A stretch of 64,000 nt of DNA from an uncultured Aquimarina sp. (GTDB taxonomy: Bacteria; Bacteroidota; Bacteroidia; Flavobacteriales; Flavobacteriaceae), in contig NZ_CANLMP010000009.1 of assembly GCF_947492405.1 (NCBI RefSeq), positions 1 to 64,000 on the forward strand, read 5' to 3'. The translations under genes and the position numbers were made by a program. The notes under the pieces were generated by a model that ran no database searches, had not been told where the DNA came from, and saw only the letters and a list, made by a program, of their open reading frames with translations. This document shows, one piece after another, positions 8,731-18,151 of this stretch (position 1 is its first letter; each line of letters begins with the position of its first letter).

Positions 8731-9647
8731 AAATTTAATTTTTTTGAAATTATATATGTTGGTCTTTCTTTTACCTTATCAAAGGTTTTTCCTAAATAAG
8801 TTCCGATAATTCCAAGTATAAAAATTATTAAACCAGACAAAAACCATATAGATATTACAATACTTGCAAATCCAAGAACTTTAATTTCTCCATTAAAATA
8901 TTTATATAAATAAAATATCCCCGACAAAAATGAAATGAATGCGATAGTAAGTCCTAAACGTATGGTTAGTCGTAAAGGTTTATCAGAAAACGATATAATG
9001 TTATCAAAAGCAAGGTTTATTAATTTTCTCCAAGAATAAGAAGATTTTCCTTCTTCACGCCATCCATGACTTACTTTAATTTTGGTGCTTCTAAATCCGA
9101 CCCATTGTACCATCGTTGGGAAAAATCGAACATGATCTTTCATGGATAAAATGGATTGTATTACTTTTTGATGATATATTCCAAAATTAGCGATCGAAGA
9201 ATCTTGCTTGCTATCTGTTAGATAGCCAAAAATCTTATAAAATATTTTGGATGAGATTTTTTTTAAAAAACCATCCTGACGAATTTCTCTTTTGGCATAT
9301 ACAATATCAAAACCTTCTAACCCTTTTTGAAAAAGATTTGGGATTTCTTCTGGTTTGTCTTGTAAATCACAATCCATTACCACTACCCATTCGCCAGTTA
9401 CACAGGCTAATCCAGCAGTAATGGCATAATGTTGTCCAAAATTCCTGCTCAATTGTACTCCTTTTACATTCTTGTTGGTTTTACAAATTTGTTCTATAGC
9501 ATCCCAAGATTCGTCCGGGCTGCCATCTTCAATAAGGATGATCTCATACGTGTCACATATTAAAGATAGTGATTCGTCTATTCTGTTTACCAGTTCATTA
9601 ACCATTTTTTGACCTAAATAAACTGGGCTGACAACGGAAATTTTCAA
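8727..9647 (-). CDS. GT2 glycosyltransferase, GtrB-like bactoprenol-phosphate glycosyltransferase
   Basis: The 306-aa protein has VVSPVYLGQKMVNELV at the start, EDGSPDESW at 40-48, and MDCDLQDKPEEIP with DCD at 92-94. A core ISSKIFYKIFGYLTD and two C-terminal membrane helices (about 227-248 and 260-285) follow. This is the layout of GtrB/ArnC/DPM-type enzymes that move a sugar to undecaprenyl phosphate. The start codon is TTG (9645-9647), because no in-frame ATG precedes the conserved first strand. It is coupled by an ATGA overlap to the WecD-like gene and could load the acetylated amino sugar. Confidence 0.85.
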   Translation of the reverse strand: MKISVVSPVYLGQKMVNELVNRIDESLSLICDTYEIILIEDGSPDESWDAIEQICKTNKNVKGVQLSRNFGQHYAITAGLACVTGEWVVVMDCDLQDKPEEIPNLFQKGLEGFDIVYAKREIRQDGFLKKISSKIFYKIFGYLTDSKQDSSIANFGIYHQKVIQSILSMKDHVRFFPTMVQWVGFRSTKIKVSHGWREEGKSSYSWRKLINLAFDNIISFSDKPLRLTIRLGLTIAFISFLSGIFYLYKYFNGEIKVLGFASIVISIWFLSGLIIFILGIIGTYLGKTFDKVKERPTYIISKKLNL

Positions 9648-9810
9648 ATGATATGGTTTTGTTTTGGAATTATTATTATTCTTTACTATTCTATAATTAA
9701 ATAAAGATATTATTTTGATAATAACTTTTAGTTATAGAAATTGTCGAAAAAAGTAAATATAATAATTAAAGACTTTCTATATAAAGATTTTTTAAAATTA
9801 CTTAAATTTA

Positions 9811-10935
9811 ATGATTCCATTTAACAAGCCTTACATGACCGGTGACGAGTTGTATTATATAAAAGATGCAGTATCTCGTGGTAAAATTTCCGGGAATGGC
9901 CATTATACAAAAAAATGCCACGATTTTTTTAAGGAAACTTTGGGTTTTAGAAATTGTTTATTGACATCTTCTTGTACAGACGCCTTGGAGATGTCAGCAA
10001 TACTTATAGATATTAACCCAGGAGATGAAATTATTATACCATCATATACTTTTGTTTCCACTGCCAATGCTTTTGTTTTAAGAGGAGCGAAAATTGTGTT
10101 TGCAGATAGTTATGAAGATAATCCCAATATTGATGCCACTGCTTTAGAAAGCTTAGTTACGCCTAAAACGAAAGCCATAGTTGTAGTACATTATGCTGGA
10201 GTTTCTTGTGATATGGATATGATAATGGAGATAGCAAATAAACATAATATTTATGTGATTGAAGATGCAGCCCAGGCGATAGATTCTTATTACAATGGAA
10301 AACAACTAGGAACGATAGGGCATTTGGCAGCTTTTTCTTTTCATGAAACCAAGAATATTATTTCTGGAGAGGGAGGGATGTTAGTGGTCAATGATGAGCG
10401 ATTTGATAAACGTGCAGAGATTATTTGGGAAAAAGGAACTAACCGTTCAGCTTTTTTTAGAGGAGAAGTAGATAAATACTCATGGGTAGATATTGGTTCT
10501 TCTTTTTTACCTTCAGATGTAACTGCAGCTTTTTTATTTGCCCAGTTAGAGAACCTCCAAAAAATTCAGTCGAGAAGAAAATTTCTTTGGAATGAATATT
10601 ATAAGGGATTAAAAGAACTAGAGAATAAAGAACTTTTAAAATTACCTGACATTCCAGATTATGCAACCACCAATGGTCATTTATTCTACTTGGTTTGTAG
10701 AAGTATGGAAGAAAGAGATATTTTGATTTCTTTTCTAAAAGATAATGGAGTTTATTCGGTTTTTCATTATTTATCTCTTCATAAAAGTCCATTTTATAGT
10801 GAGAAACTCGAGAATTCGAATTTGCCAAATTGCGATAGATTTTCAGATTGTCTTTTGCGATTACCGTTGTACTATGAATTGGAAATTAACGAGCAACAGA
10901 AAATAATTGAAAATGTAATTCAGTATTTTAACTAG
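9811..10935 (+). CDS. rffA: dTDP-4-amino-4,6-dideoxygalactose transaminase, RffA/WecE family
   Basis: The 374-aa DegT/DnrJ/EryC1/StrS aminotransferase opens with IPFNKPYMTGDELYYI and carries SSCTDALEMSA for phosphate binding. EDAAQAIDSYYNG and FSFHETKNIISGEGG contain the PLP lysine K181. These are the hallmarks of RffA, which turns dTDP-4-keto-6-deoxyglucose into dTDP-4-amino-4,6-dideoxygalactose with glutamate. The RmlA/RmlB enzymes that make the keto sugar are not in the window. It lies 12 bp upstream of the first TPR-tailed GT-C gene and is divergent from the GT2/WecD-like pair across a 163-bp gap with no recognised box. Confidence 0.87.
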   Translation: MIPFNKPYMTGDELYYIKDAVSRGKISGNGHYTKKCHDFFKETLGFRNCLLTSSCTDALEMSAILIDINPGDEIIIPSYTFVSTANAFVLRGAKIVFADSYEDNPNIDATALESLVTPKTKAIVVVHYAGVSCDMDMIMEIANKHNIYVIEDAAQAIDSYYNGKQLGTIGHLAAFSFHETKNIISGEGGMLVVNDERFDKRAEIIWEKGTNRSAFFRGEVDKYSWVDIGSSFLPSDVTAAFLFAQLENLQKIQSRRKFLWNEYYKGLKELENKELLKLPDIPDYATTNGHLFYLVCRSMEERDILISFLKDNGVYSVFHYLSLHKSPFYSEKLENSNLPNCDRFSDCLLRLPLYYELEINEQQKIIENVIQYFN

Positions 10936-10947
10936 TATATATTAGGA

Positions 10948-13170
10948 ATGAAAATAGCTGTACCTAAAAACCTAAATTCCAGGCATATATTTATAATTCT
11001 TGTGCTAGTTACAGGTGTAATAATGCCTTTGCTAAGTCTATACTATGGATTAACGGATGATCAGCGATTTCATCAAGAACACGGAGAAAGGCTATTAGAA
11101 TATTTTAAAAATAGAAGTGATATTACTTTATATAGTCCTCTTGATGAGGCAGGTAATTTTGTGAGTGTTATTGATGGAGGCGTCAACGAGTTAAAGGGGA
11201 TGAACATCTTTGGAGGCTTTTTTGATCTTCTGACCAATTTTTTACATCAGTATTTTCCTTTAGTCGGTACTTATGAGTTCAGAAATATCATAAGTTCGCT
11301 TTTTGGTTTTTTGATGTTTCTCTTTTGTGGACTTATTGCTAAAGAAATAGGCGGCTGGAAAGCAGGAATCATAACATTATTATTTATTACGTTGTCTCCA
11401 TATTTACTTGGGCAATCTATGATGAATCCTAAAGATATCCCTTTTGCTGCATTTTATGTCTTCAGTGTTTTTCATATTGTTAAATTATTAAAAGAGTTAC
11501 CAGTTATAACTATCAAAAGGACTTTTTTCATTTTACTGAATTTTTCGTTGCTTATAAACATTCGTTTATTAGGATTAGTAATATTCGGGATATTCTTCGC
11601 AGCGGTTTTATCCTGGTGGATTATCAAGAACTATAACAATAAGTTTGGAAATGTAAATTGGCGTGAGACGAGTTTAATAGTAATAAAGACTATAGGGATT
11701 ACTATTTTATCGTACATTTCTATAGCGCTTTTTTGGCCTTATATCCAGACGAAACCGTTCACAGGAGTGGTTGAATTATTTATTAAACTAAAGGACTTTA
11801 ATGGTTTTATAAGTACACAATTATATGAAGGTCAATGGGCTAATAGTCATGATATGCCATGGTATTATATGATTAAGTCATTATTTGTCCTAATCGCTCC
11901 AGTACATATCTTATTAGGGTACTTACTAATTCCCGTATACTTGTATTATCAAAGAGGGAAACAAAGCATTCTATTGTATTCTTTCGTGCTTTTCAGTAGT
12001 TTTTTTCCATTACTTTTAGTTTTAATAGGTAAGCCAAATAGTTATGATAACGGCAGGCATTTTATGTTTATTATCCCTACTGTAATAATTGCAATTGCAA
12101 TTGCTTGTAATGCATTATTAGAAAGGACGGATAATAAAAAGTATAAAATAACGGCTTATTCTATTATATTAATATTACTAATTGAACCGTTGTTTTTTTC
12201 TATAAAGAATAATCGTTTACTGCCATTGTATTTTAGTCCTGTAATTGGTGGAGTAGAAGGAGCTTTTAAAAATTATGAAATTGATTATTGGGGAGTTGGT
12301 GTAAAACCTGCGGTAGATTGGTTAAAAGATAATGTAGGATCTGAGGAGTCTCCATCTAGAGTTCGCCTTTATTATGGAGAACAAAAAAAGCTAAGTTATT
12401 ATACAGAAATGATTCCTAATTTGTCATACGTTGCAGCGCGACAAGATTCACCTGATTGGGAATACTCAATTGTAATGTTATCAGAAGCAAAACATAATTG
12501 GGGTTTGTTAGAAAATTGGCCGCCGAATAATACAGTGTATGAAGTTAAGGTTGATGATGTAACTATTTGTGCAGTAACCAAAAATGATTTCGTTGTTGAT
12601 GAATATACAAGATTAGAGCAACGCCTGGCTAAGAATCCAAACGCTCCAGAGTTTGTTCAATTGAGTTTATTGTATTTTAAAAAAGGAGATTATTTTAAAA
12701 GTATTGAAGCTTCATTAAAAGCAATAAAGCTGAATTCCTCAAATATCATAGCTTATAATAACTTAGGAGCCTCATATAATACCTTGTTGATGTATGATAA
12801 AGCCAAAGAAGCTCTTGGTATAGCTTTACTAATTGATCCTGATTTTGATCTTGCTTTAAATAATATGAAAATAGCTGAACAGGGTATGGAAAGAAGAAAG
12901 AAAAAGGATTTTAGCGAACAGGAATATCTAGCATTAAGTTTCAATTATTATACTACTAGAAATTATAAAGATTGTATTAAAGTAAGTGAAGAGCTGTTAA
13001 GTACTTTCCCTAATAATGCTACAGCATATAATAATATATGTATTTCTTACAATAATATCGGAGAATGGAAAAAAGCAATTAAAGCTTGCGAAAATGCACT
13101 CCGTATTAATAGTGATTTCGAATTGGCTAAGAATAATTTGGAATGGGCCAAGAGTAAAATAGATAGATAA
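10948..13170 (+). CDS. GT39/ArnT-like GT-C glycosyltransferase with C-terminal TPR tail
   Basis: The 740-aa protein has about ten membrane helices in residues 1-420. The first loop has the acidic pair expected in GT-C enzymes (GLTDDQRFHQEHGE), and a later loop has MNPKDIPFA, common in bacteroidotal PMT-like proteins. Residues about 420-555 are a soluble region. From about 555 to the end there are TPR-type repeats such as IIAYNNLGASYNTLLMYDKA and ATAYNNICISYNNIGEWKKA. It probably transfers a sugar from a polyprenyl phosphate on the periplasmic side, with the TPR tail also periplasmic. The last 169 codons are closely repeated in the next gene, although the membrane parts are unrelated. Confidence 0.8.
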   Translation: MKIAVPKNLNSRHIFIILVLVTGVIMPLLSLYYGLTDDQRFHQEHGERLLEYFKNRSDITLYSPLDEAGNFVSVIDGGVNELKGMNIFGGFFDLLTNFLHQYFPLVGTYEFRNIISSLFGFLMFLFCGLIAKEIGGWKAGIITLLFITLSPYLLGQSMMNPKDIPFAAFYVFSVFHIVKLLKELPVITIKRTFFILLNFSLLINIRLLGLVIFGIFFAAVLSWWIIKNYNNKFGNVNWRETSLIVIKTIGITILSYISIALFWPYIQTKPFTGVVELFIKLKDFNGFISTQLYEGQWANSHDMPWYYMIKSLFVLIAPVHILLGYLLIPVYLYYQRGKQSILLYSFVLFSSFFPLLLVLIGKPNSYDNGRHFMFIIPTVIIAIAIACNALLERTDNKKYKITAYSIILILLIEPLFFSIKNNRLLPLYFSPVIGGVEGAFKNYEIDYWGVGVKPAVDWLKDNVGSEESPSRVRLYYGEQKKLSYYTEMIPNLSYVAARQDSPDWEYSIVMLSEAKHNWGLLENWPPNNTVYEVKVDDVTICAVTKNDFVVDEYTRLEQRLAKNPNAPEFVQLSLLYFKKGDYFKSIEASLKAIKLNSSNIIAYNNLGASYNTLLMYDKAKEALGIALLIDPDFDLALNNMKIAEQGMERRKKKDFSEQEYLALSFNYYTTRNYKDCIKVSEELLSTFPNNATAYNNICISYNNIGEWKKAIKACENALRINSDFELAKNNLEWAKSKIDR
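12661..13167 (+). repeat. TPR-tail module, copy 1
   Basis: This 507-bp stretch aligns without gaps to 14803-15309 (constant offset 2142). It encodes the last 169 residues of the first GT-C-TPR protein. DNA similarity stays high up to the stop codon and stops sharply at the N-terminal side, so it behaves as a movable C-terminal module. Confidence 0.8.
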
Positions 13171-13293
13171 TTAGGAATTTATAAAAAAAAGTTTTAAAGA
13201 TTAAATTTTGATTATCAATTCGAAAAAAATAATCCGAAATAGACTTAAAAAAGAGTTAAGTAAATCATTGTTGTGAGTTTGTAATAGATATAG

Positions 13294-15312
13294 ATGAGTT
13301 TTTTTAATAACATAAGCTTAAACAGATATAGAAAGTATATCGAGATTGGTTTTGGGATCTTGATTTTATATGCAGTTTTGTTTAATTATATTCATTTGTT
13401 AAATAGTATAACTCATAATTATTTACCTGTTTGGAGTGATGAATTCTTCTATTTTATTAATACAAATTCTTTCTTTCAAAATGGTGTATTAGAAGCTGCA
13501 CTTACATATAACGGAGAAGGTAGCCGTATTTTGGGTGTAGATGCGCATGGTTTTGGATATCCTTTATTACATGGCGGTATAGCAAAAATTTTTGGATGGG
13601 ATAATCTGAATTTTATTTACTTCAATTTTATAAGTGTTTTGATATCTGTCTTATTGATGTGCTGTATTCGGAGAATCACTATTACTGAAAAACTATGGGT
13701 ATCCAACCTAATTCTTATGTTCCCTTTTTTTATACTGTATGGTGTTACTTATATGCAAGAATCAATACATATCTTAATTGCTTTGGTAATTAGTGTTTTG
13801 GTTTACTTCATTTATAACAAAGAGGATAATAAAGTTTATATTGTGTTGTTTTTGATAACCATTTTTATTGCGGGAATTTTTCGTGCATTATGGTTCTTTT
13901 GGTTGATAGGTTTGATACCGCTAGCGAAGTCTAATAAACAACTAATTATCTATTTTTCATTGTTTTTATTAGGTGTTGTGATGTCTTTTGTTTTTGTATT
14001 TTTTTTTACAGAACCAGTACCAAATTATTTTTCTTCACTAGTTGTGCTTTTAAAAAATAATAAAATAGGAGAGGGGTTGGTCTCATTATTGTTTCATTTT
14101 TATGATAATCTAAATTTCTATTTTTTCGGAAAAAGTGGTGATTTGGTATATAAATCAATGAAGTATTTGAATTTTGGAATAGTGACCTATTTTTCATATT
14201 TAGCATTTAAAAATAAATCAAGGTTAACAATAGCTATAGCACTTATAGGTACACTTAATTTTTTATTACTTTTTACTATTTATGATGCGTTTGATTGGCG
14301 AGAAATAAGAACAATGTCACCTCTATTTTACTTTTATATTATTTTTATTGTATCATCTTCGAGACGAATTACTCATTTGCTTATTATTATATTGTGCTGT
14401 CTGTTTTTTCCAACTTTGAAAATATCAAATCAATGGATACAAGAAAGAAATAATGTTCAAATTATTTATGATAAAAAGGATGTATATAAAGAAATAGGAA
14501 AAAAAATTGTAGACAATAAATTAACATTACTGGGTTACATACCAAGAGATTATTCTACAGATTTATTAGATCTACCTTTATCTAATATTTCAGGATCCCC
14601 GATACGTTATATCATCCCTTATTATAATGTAGAAAAAAAGTATTTCGATTACACTATAATTAGACCTAATACGAATACACAGAATTTTAAAATAATAGAT
14701 AATAAATATTATATACTTACAGATAATAGAAAGAAAAAAAATGAACAATTTACACTAGAACAAGAGTTGCCAGTAAACCTGTCAGAGAATGAATATATAG
14801 AATTGAGTTTGTCATATTTTAGAAAAAGGGCATATTTTAAAAGTATAGAATCTTCATTAAAAGCAATAAAGTTGAATTCATCAAATATTGTAGCTTATAA
14901 TAATTTAGGAGCCTCGTATAATATGCTTTTGATGCATGATAAAGCTAAAGAAGCATTAGATAAAGCTTTGGCGCTTGATCCCAATTTTAATCTTGCATTG
15001 AATAATAGGAAAATAGCTGTTCAAGGCATAGAAAGAAGGGTAAATAAGGGTTTTACTGAAAAAGAATATTTAGGGTTGAGCTTTAATTATTACAATACTA
15101 AAAATTATCATGATTGTATTAAAGTAAGTGAAGAATTACTAAGTGTTTTTCCAGATAATGCTACAGCATATAATAATATGTGTATATCTTATAATAATTT
15201 GGGAGAATGGGAAAAGGCAATACAAGCGTGTGAAAATTCCCTACACATTAATAGTGATTTTGAATTAGCTAAAAATAATTTGGAGTGGGCTAAGAGTGAA
15301 CTGAATAAATAA
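13294..15312 (+). CDS. Polytopic GT-C-like membrane protein with the same C-terminal TPR tail
   Basis: The 672-aa protein has an N-terminal part (about 1-400) with roughly ten membrane helices. A first-loop acidic motif VWSDEFFYF, as in GT-C glycosyltransferases, is present but I find no clear family match. Residues about 490-672 are TPR repeats that match the preceding protein at about three quarters of positions, without a single gap over 169 codons. Its stop codon overlaps the ATG of the next gene (TAATG), so the two are co-translated. A 123-bp gap separates it from the previous gene. Confidence 0.72.
   Translation: MSFFNNISLNRYRKYIEIGFGILILYAVLFNYIHLLNSITHNYLPVWSDEFFYFINTNSFFQNGVLEAALTYNGEGSRILGVDAHGFGYPLLHGGIAKIFGWDNLNFIYFNFISVLISVLLMCCIRRITITEKLWVSNLILMFPFFILYGVTYMQESIHILIALVISVLVYFIYNKEDNKVYIVLFLITIFIAGIFRALWFFWLIGLIPLAKSNKQLIIYFSLFLLGVVMSFVFVFFFTEPVPNYFSSLVVLLKNNKIGEGLVSLLFHFYDNLNFYFFGKSGDLVYKSMKYLNFGIVTYFSYLAFKNKSRLTIAIALIGTLNFLLLFTIYDAFDWREIRTMSPLFYFYIIFIVSSSRRITHLLIIILCCLFFPTLKISNQWIQERNNVQIIYDKKDVYKEIGKKIVDNKLTLLGYIPRDYSTDLLDLPLSNISGSPIRYIIPYYNVEKKYFDYTIIRPNTNTQNFKIIDNKYYILTDNRKKKNEQFTLEQELPVNLSENEYIELSLSYFRKRAYFKSIESSLKAIKLNSSNIVAYNNLGASYNMLLMHDKAKEALDKALALDPNFNLALNNRKIAVQGIERRVNKGFTEKEYLGLSFNYYNTKNYHDCIKVSEELLSVFPDNATAYNNMCISYNNLGEWEKAIQACENSLHINSDFELAKNNLEWAKSELNK
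14803..15309 (+). repeat. TPR-tail module, copy 2
   Basis: This is the gap-free partner of 12661-13167. The shared blocks include YFKSIE, SLKAIKLNSSNI, AYNNLGASYN, CIKVSEELLS, NATAYNN and INSDFELAKNNLEWAKS. A more distant version ends the minus-strand TMTC-like protein (18152-20488). Confidence 0.8.
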
Positions 15313-16925
15313 TGAATTTTAATATGAATTATCTAAACATCTATAAAAAATATTCTCTTTCAATACATATTGTATTTTTTACGATATTATTTTTTTTGAT
15401 GAATGTTTTTTTTAGGATTGGTTTTGCAGAAAATGATGATACGGTAATGGCGCTTATTGCATCTGGTAAATATGGAGGAACCCCGGATAATCATTTGGTT
15501 TTTATTAATATGATTTATGGAACTTTTTTAAATATTTTTTATTATTTATTTCCTTCTATAGAATGGTATACCATAATGATTATTTTTCTGAATCTTTTGT
15601 CTACCAGTTTAATTAGTTGGCGTATTGTGGAATCTCATCAAAGTAAGCATGTTAAAGCAGTTTTTTTGTTGTTCCTTATTATGGTAAGTGTTTATATTAA
15701 TGTTCATATGCAATTTACTGTAACTGCCGGGGTTTTGGCTATTGCAGGTGTAATGTTTCTTAATGAACCTTTAAAGAGGTTAAAGTATATAGGAGTAGCT
15801 TGTTTTGTGCTAGGTTCCTTGATTCGATTCGAAGCGGCTTTTTTGGTTTTAATCATTACTGCGCCTATTTTTATGATTGAAACCATAAAACGTAAAAAAG
15901 TATATTTTGATACCAAAACTAAGTTTTTAATTGTGGCAGTTATAATTTCGTTAGGAAGCAAAGCAATTGATTATGCATATTATAATGCTAATGATGAATG
16001 GTCGTATTTTCAAAAATTTAATAAAATCAGAGGAGAAATTAATGATAATCCTAATACCAGAATGGTTTTGTATGGTCTGCCGGAAACCGTTTCAAAAGAG
16101 GATTATGAATCAATATTGAGTTTTTTTATAAATCAAAAACTTATTAACTATGATATTTTAAAAGATTTACACAAAGCTGTAAACAATGTTCCTAGTTTTA
16201 CTAAAATTAGAAATCTTTATTTCTTGCGTTACTATAGTTTTCCTATTTTTTTGATAATGATTTTTGTTCTCATAGTAAATTATAGCAGTAAAATAAAGAA
16301 ATCAGAAAAGAACATTATTTCTCTACTGAGTTTTGTTTTTGTTGGTATTTTATGTTTTATAGCTTTTAATGCTATGGTAAAATATAGGGTTTTCTTTACA
16401 GCCATAACAGCTTTGGTTTTTGGGTTGTTTATGGTTGTACCTAGAATAAGTTTTGTGAATGTAAAAAGAATGCTCTTAGTTGTTGTTTTACTAATAACAG
16501 GGTATCTATATGAGGCATTTTCACAAACTTATATTGATAAGCAATTTTTACAACAGGTTTATGGAGTGCAGAAAGAGAATATTGATCAATATCTCCAAAA
16601 TAATAATAAAAAACTCGTAGTTTACGGTGGAGATTATCAAATATTCGGAGGAGATCCTTTTACGATATCTAAGGACTTTCCTGAAGATCGAATATTTTTT
16701 AATGGATGGTTAACTTATATCCCATTTAATGAAAATAGATTTGATTCATTTAAGTACTTTACTAAAGATCATGGATTAATAGTTTTGAGAAGAAATTATG
16801 AGCAAGCCTTGAATCAAGTTCAAAAAGGGATTCTTTCAGAAACAGGCAAAACTGTCACTCCAAAAATTACACATGAATCGTTATTTGGTTTTATTGTAGA
16901 ATTTTCTGAAGATAAAGCTAGGTAA
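15312..16925 (+). CDS. Polytopic membrane protein, GT-C-like, function unknown
   Basis: The 537-aa protein has about ten predicted membrane helices in the first 415 residues. After the first helix comes RIGFAENDDTVMALIASGKYGG, whose acidic NDD recalls the catalytic loop of GT-C enzymes. The C-terminal about 110 residues are soluble (for example VVYGGDYQIFGGDPFTISKDFP) and presumably periplasmic. It is translated right after the TPR-tailed gene (TAATG overlap), which suggests partner proteins. I cannot assign a family with confidence. Confidence 0.65.
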   Translation: MNFNMNYLNIYKKYSLSIHIVFFTILFFLMNVFFRIGFAENDDTVMALIASGKYGGTPDNHLVFINMIYGTFLNIFYYLFPSIEWYTIMIIFLNLLSTSLISWRIVESHQSKHVKAVFLLFLIMVSVYINVHMQFTVTAGVLAIAGVMFLNEPLKRLKYIGVACFVLGSLIRFEAAFLVLIITAPIFMIETIKRKKVYFDTKTKFLIVAVIISLGSKAIDYAYYNANDEWSYFQKFNKIRGEINDNPNTRMVLYGLPETVSKEDYESILSFFINQKLINYDILKDLHKAVNNVPSFTKIRNLYFLRYYSFPIFLIMIFVLIVNYSSKIKKSEKNIISLLSFVFVGILCFIAFNAMVKYRVFFTAITALVFGLFMVVPRISFVNVKRMLLVVVLLITGYLYEAFSQTYIDKQFLQQVYGVQKENIDQYLQNNNKKLVVYGGDYQIFGGDPFTISKDFPEDRIFFNGWLTYIPFNENRFDSFKYFTKDHGLIVLRRNYEQALNQVQKGILSETGKTVTPKITHESLFGFIVEFSEDKAR

Positions 16926-16936
16926 AACATAAAGTA

Positions 16937-18133
16937 ATGGAGGAAAAAAAGGAATGGGTTCAAAATAATATAGATAGTATAATTGTCTTTGTGATATCTG
17001 CTACACTTTTTTGGGCATTAATTAATTATAGCGAGACGGATGTTCAATTACACATTCAATCAATTATAAATATTAATGCTGGACAGAGCTCTTATCCTCC
17101 TCATTTTATGTTTTTTTTCTTGGTAAATTTACTTTCCTTTTTTTCAAACAATGTTTCGCTAATGTTCTTAGCGGCCATTATAATTTTTTCATCTGCAAAT
17201 GTGGTAAAATATGTAGTGTCTAAAAAAGTAATTCTCGATATTATTACTAATTCTACCTACGAATACAAATGTCGTGTCGTTAAGATAGTTTGTTTTGCAA
17301 TGTTATTTTCGTTTGCACTTCCTGATATTTATAATTTCTTTATTTTAAAAAAAATGTATTTGGGTAGATACCCGTCTGTTGTTTGGCATAATTCTACAAT
17401 AACATTGCTATTTCCATTTGCGCTTTTACTTTTTTGGAAGCAATTTAAAATTATACATCATAAAAATTTGAAGACGTTCAATAGAAATGTTTTTCTTTGC
17501 TGTCTTTTAGTTATTATTAATATTTCAATAAAACCATCTTTTATTTTTGTTTTTGCACCAGTTTCTATGTTTTTAATTTATCAGGGTGTTGACTTGTCAA
17601 ATTTTAAAAGGAGTATAATGTTGTCAATTCCGACTTTAGTTGCTGTAGTTTTACTTGGAGTTCAATATATAGGTATTTATCATTTTGAAATAGGTTCTTT
17701 TTATACAGCTAAAAGTTCTGTAGCAATTAGCAAACCTTTTGAATTTGTTAGGATCTTTATCCCTTTATGGTATACTCCAATAGCTATTGTTATGTCTTTT
17801 GGGCTACCTATCAGTGCTATTATAGCTTATAAGAATGATATTCTTAAGTTTAAGCCATTTTTATATAGTTTGTATTTAACAATTTTGGGGGTATTAATAA
17901 GTGCTTTTATTATTGAAGAAGGACCAAGGAAGTTTGCAGGTAATTTTACTTGGCAAAACATAATTTGTTCGTATTTAATGTTAATGACGACTACTGCTTT
18001 TCTTTTGAAAAAGTTTTTTAAAGAAAGACAATACTCTAATAAAATGATTTTTTTAGGTGTTGTTTTTATATTACATTTTTTATCAGGAATGTTATATCTT
18101 GTTAAGATACACTTTTCAGGGAATTACTATTAA
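16937..18133 (+). CDS. Polytopic membrane protein, possible GT-C or flippase-type protein
   Basis: The 398-aa protein is almost entirely hydrophobic, with 10-12 membrane helices and short loops. The first loop contains SETDVQLHIQSI and SSYPPHFMFF. It lies 11 bp after the previous gene and ends the plus-strand run, facing the TMTC-like gene on the other strand with 18 bp between. Polytopic proteins of this size in glycan regions are often GT-C transferases, polymerases or flippases. Sequence alone does not decide. Confidence 0.6.
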   Translation: MEEKKEWVQNNIDSIIVFVISATLFWALINYSETDVQLHIQSIININAGQSSYPPHFMFFFLVNLLSFFSNNVSLMFLAAIIIFSSANVVKYVVSKKVILDIITNSTYEYKCRVVKIVCFAMLFSFALPDIYNFFILKKMYLGRYPSVVWHNSTITLLFPFALLLFWKQFKIIHHKNLKTFNRNVFLCCLLVIINISIKPSFIFVFAPVSMFLIYQGVDLSNFKRSIMLSIPTLVAVVLLGVQYIGIYHFEIGSFYTAKSSVAISKPFEFVRIFIPLWYTPIAIVMSFGLPISAIIAYKNDILKFKPFLYSLYLTILGVLISAFIIEEGPRKFAGNFTWQNIICSYLMLMTTTAFLLKKFFKERQYSNKMIFLGVVFILHFLSGMLYLVKIHFSGNYY

Positions 18134-18151
18134 TAGAAGTTTTTCTTGATC

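Noticed and set aside
10457..10828. 123-codon minus-strand frame inside the RffA-type gene
   Set aside because: It lies entirely antisense to a well-supported aminotransferase and shows no motif.
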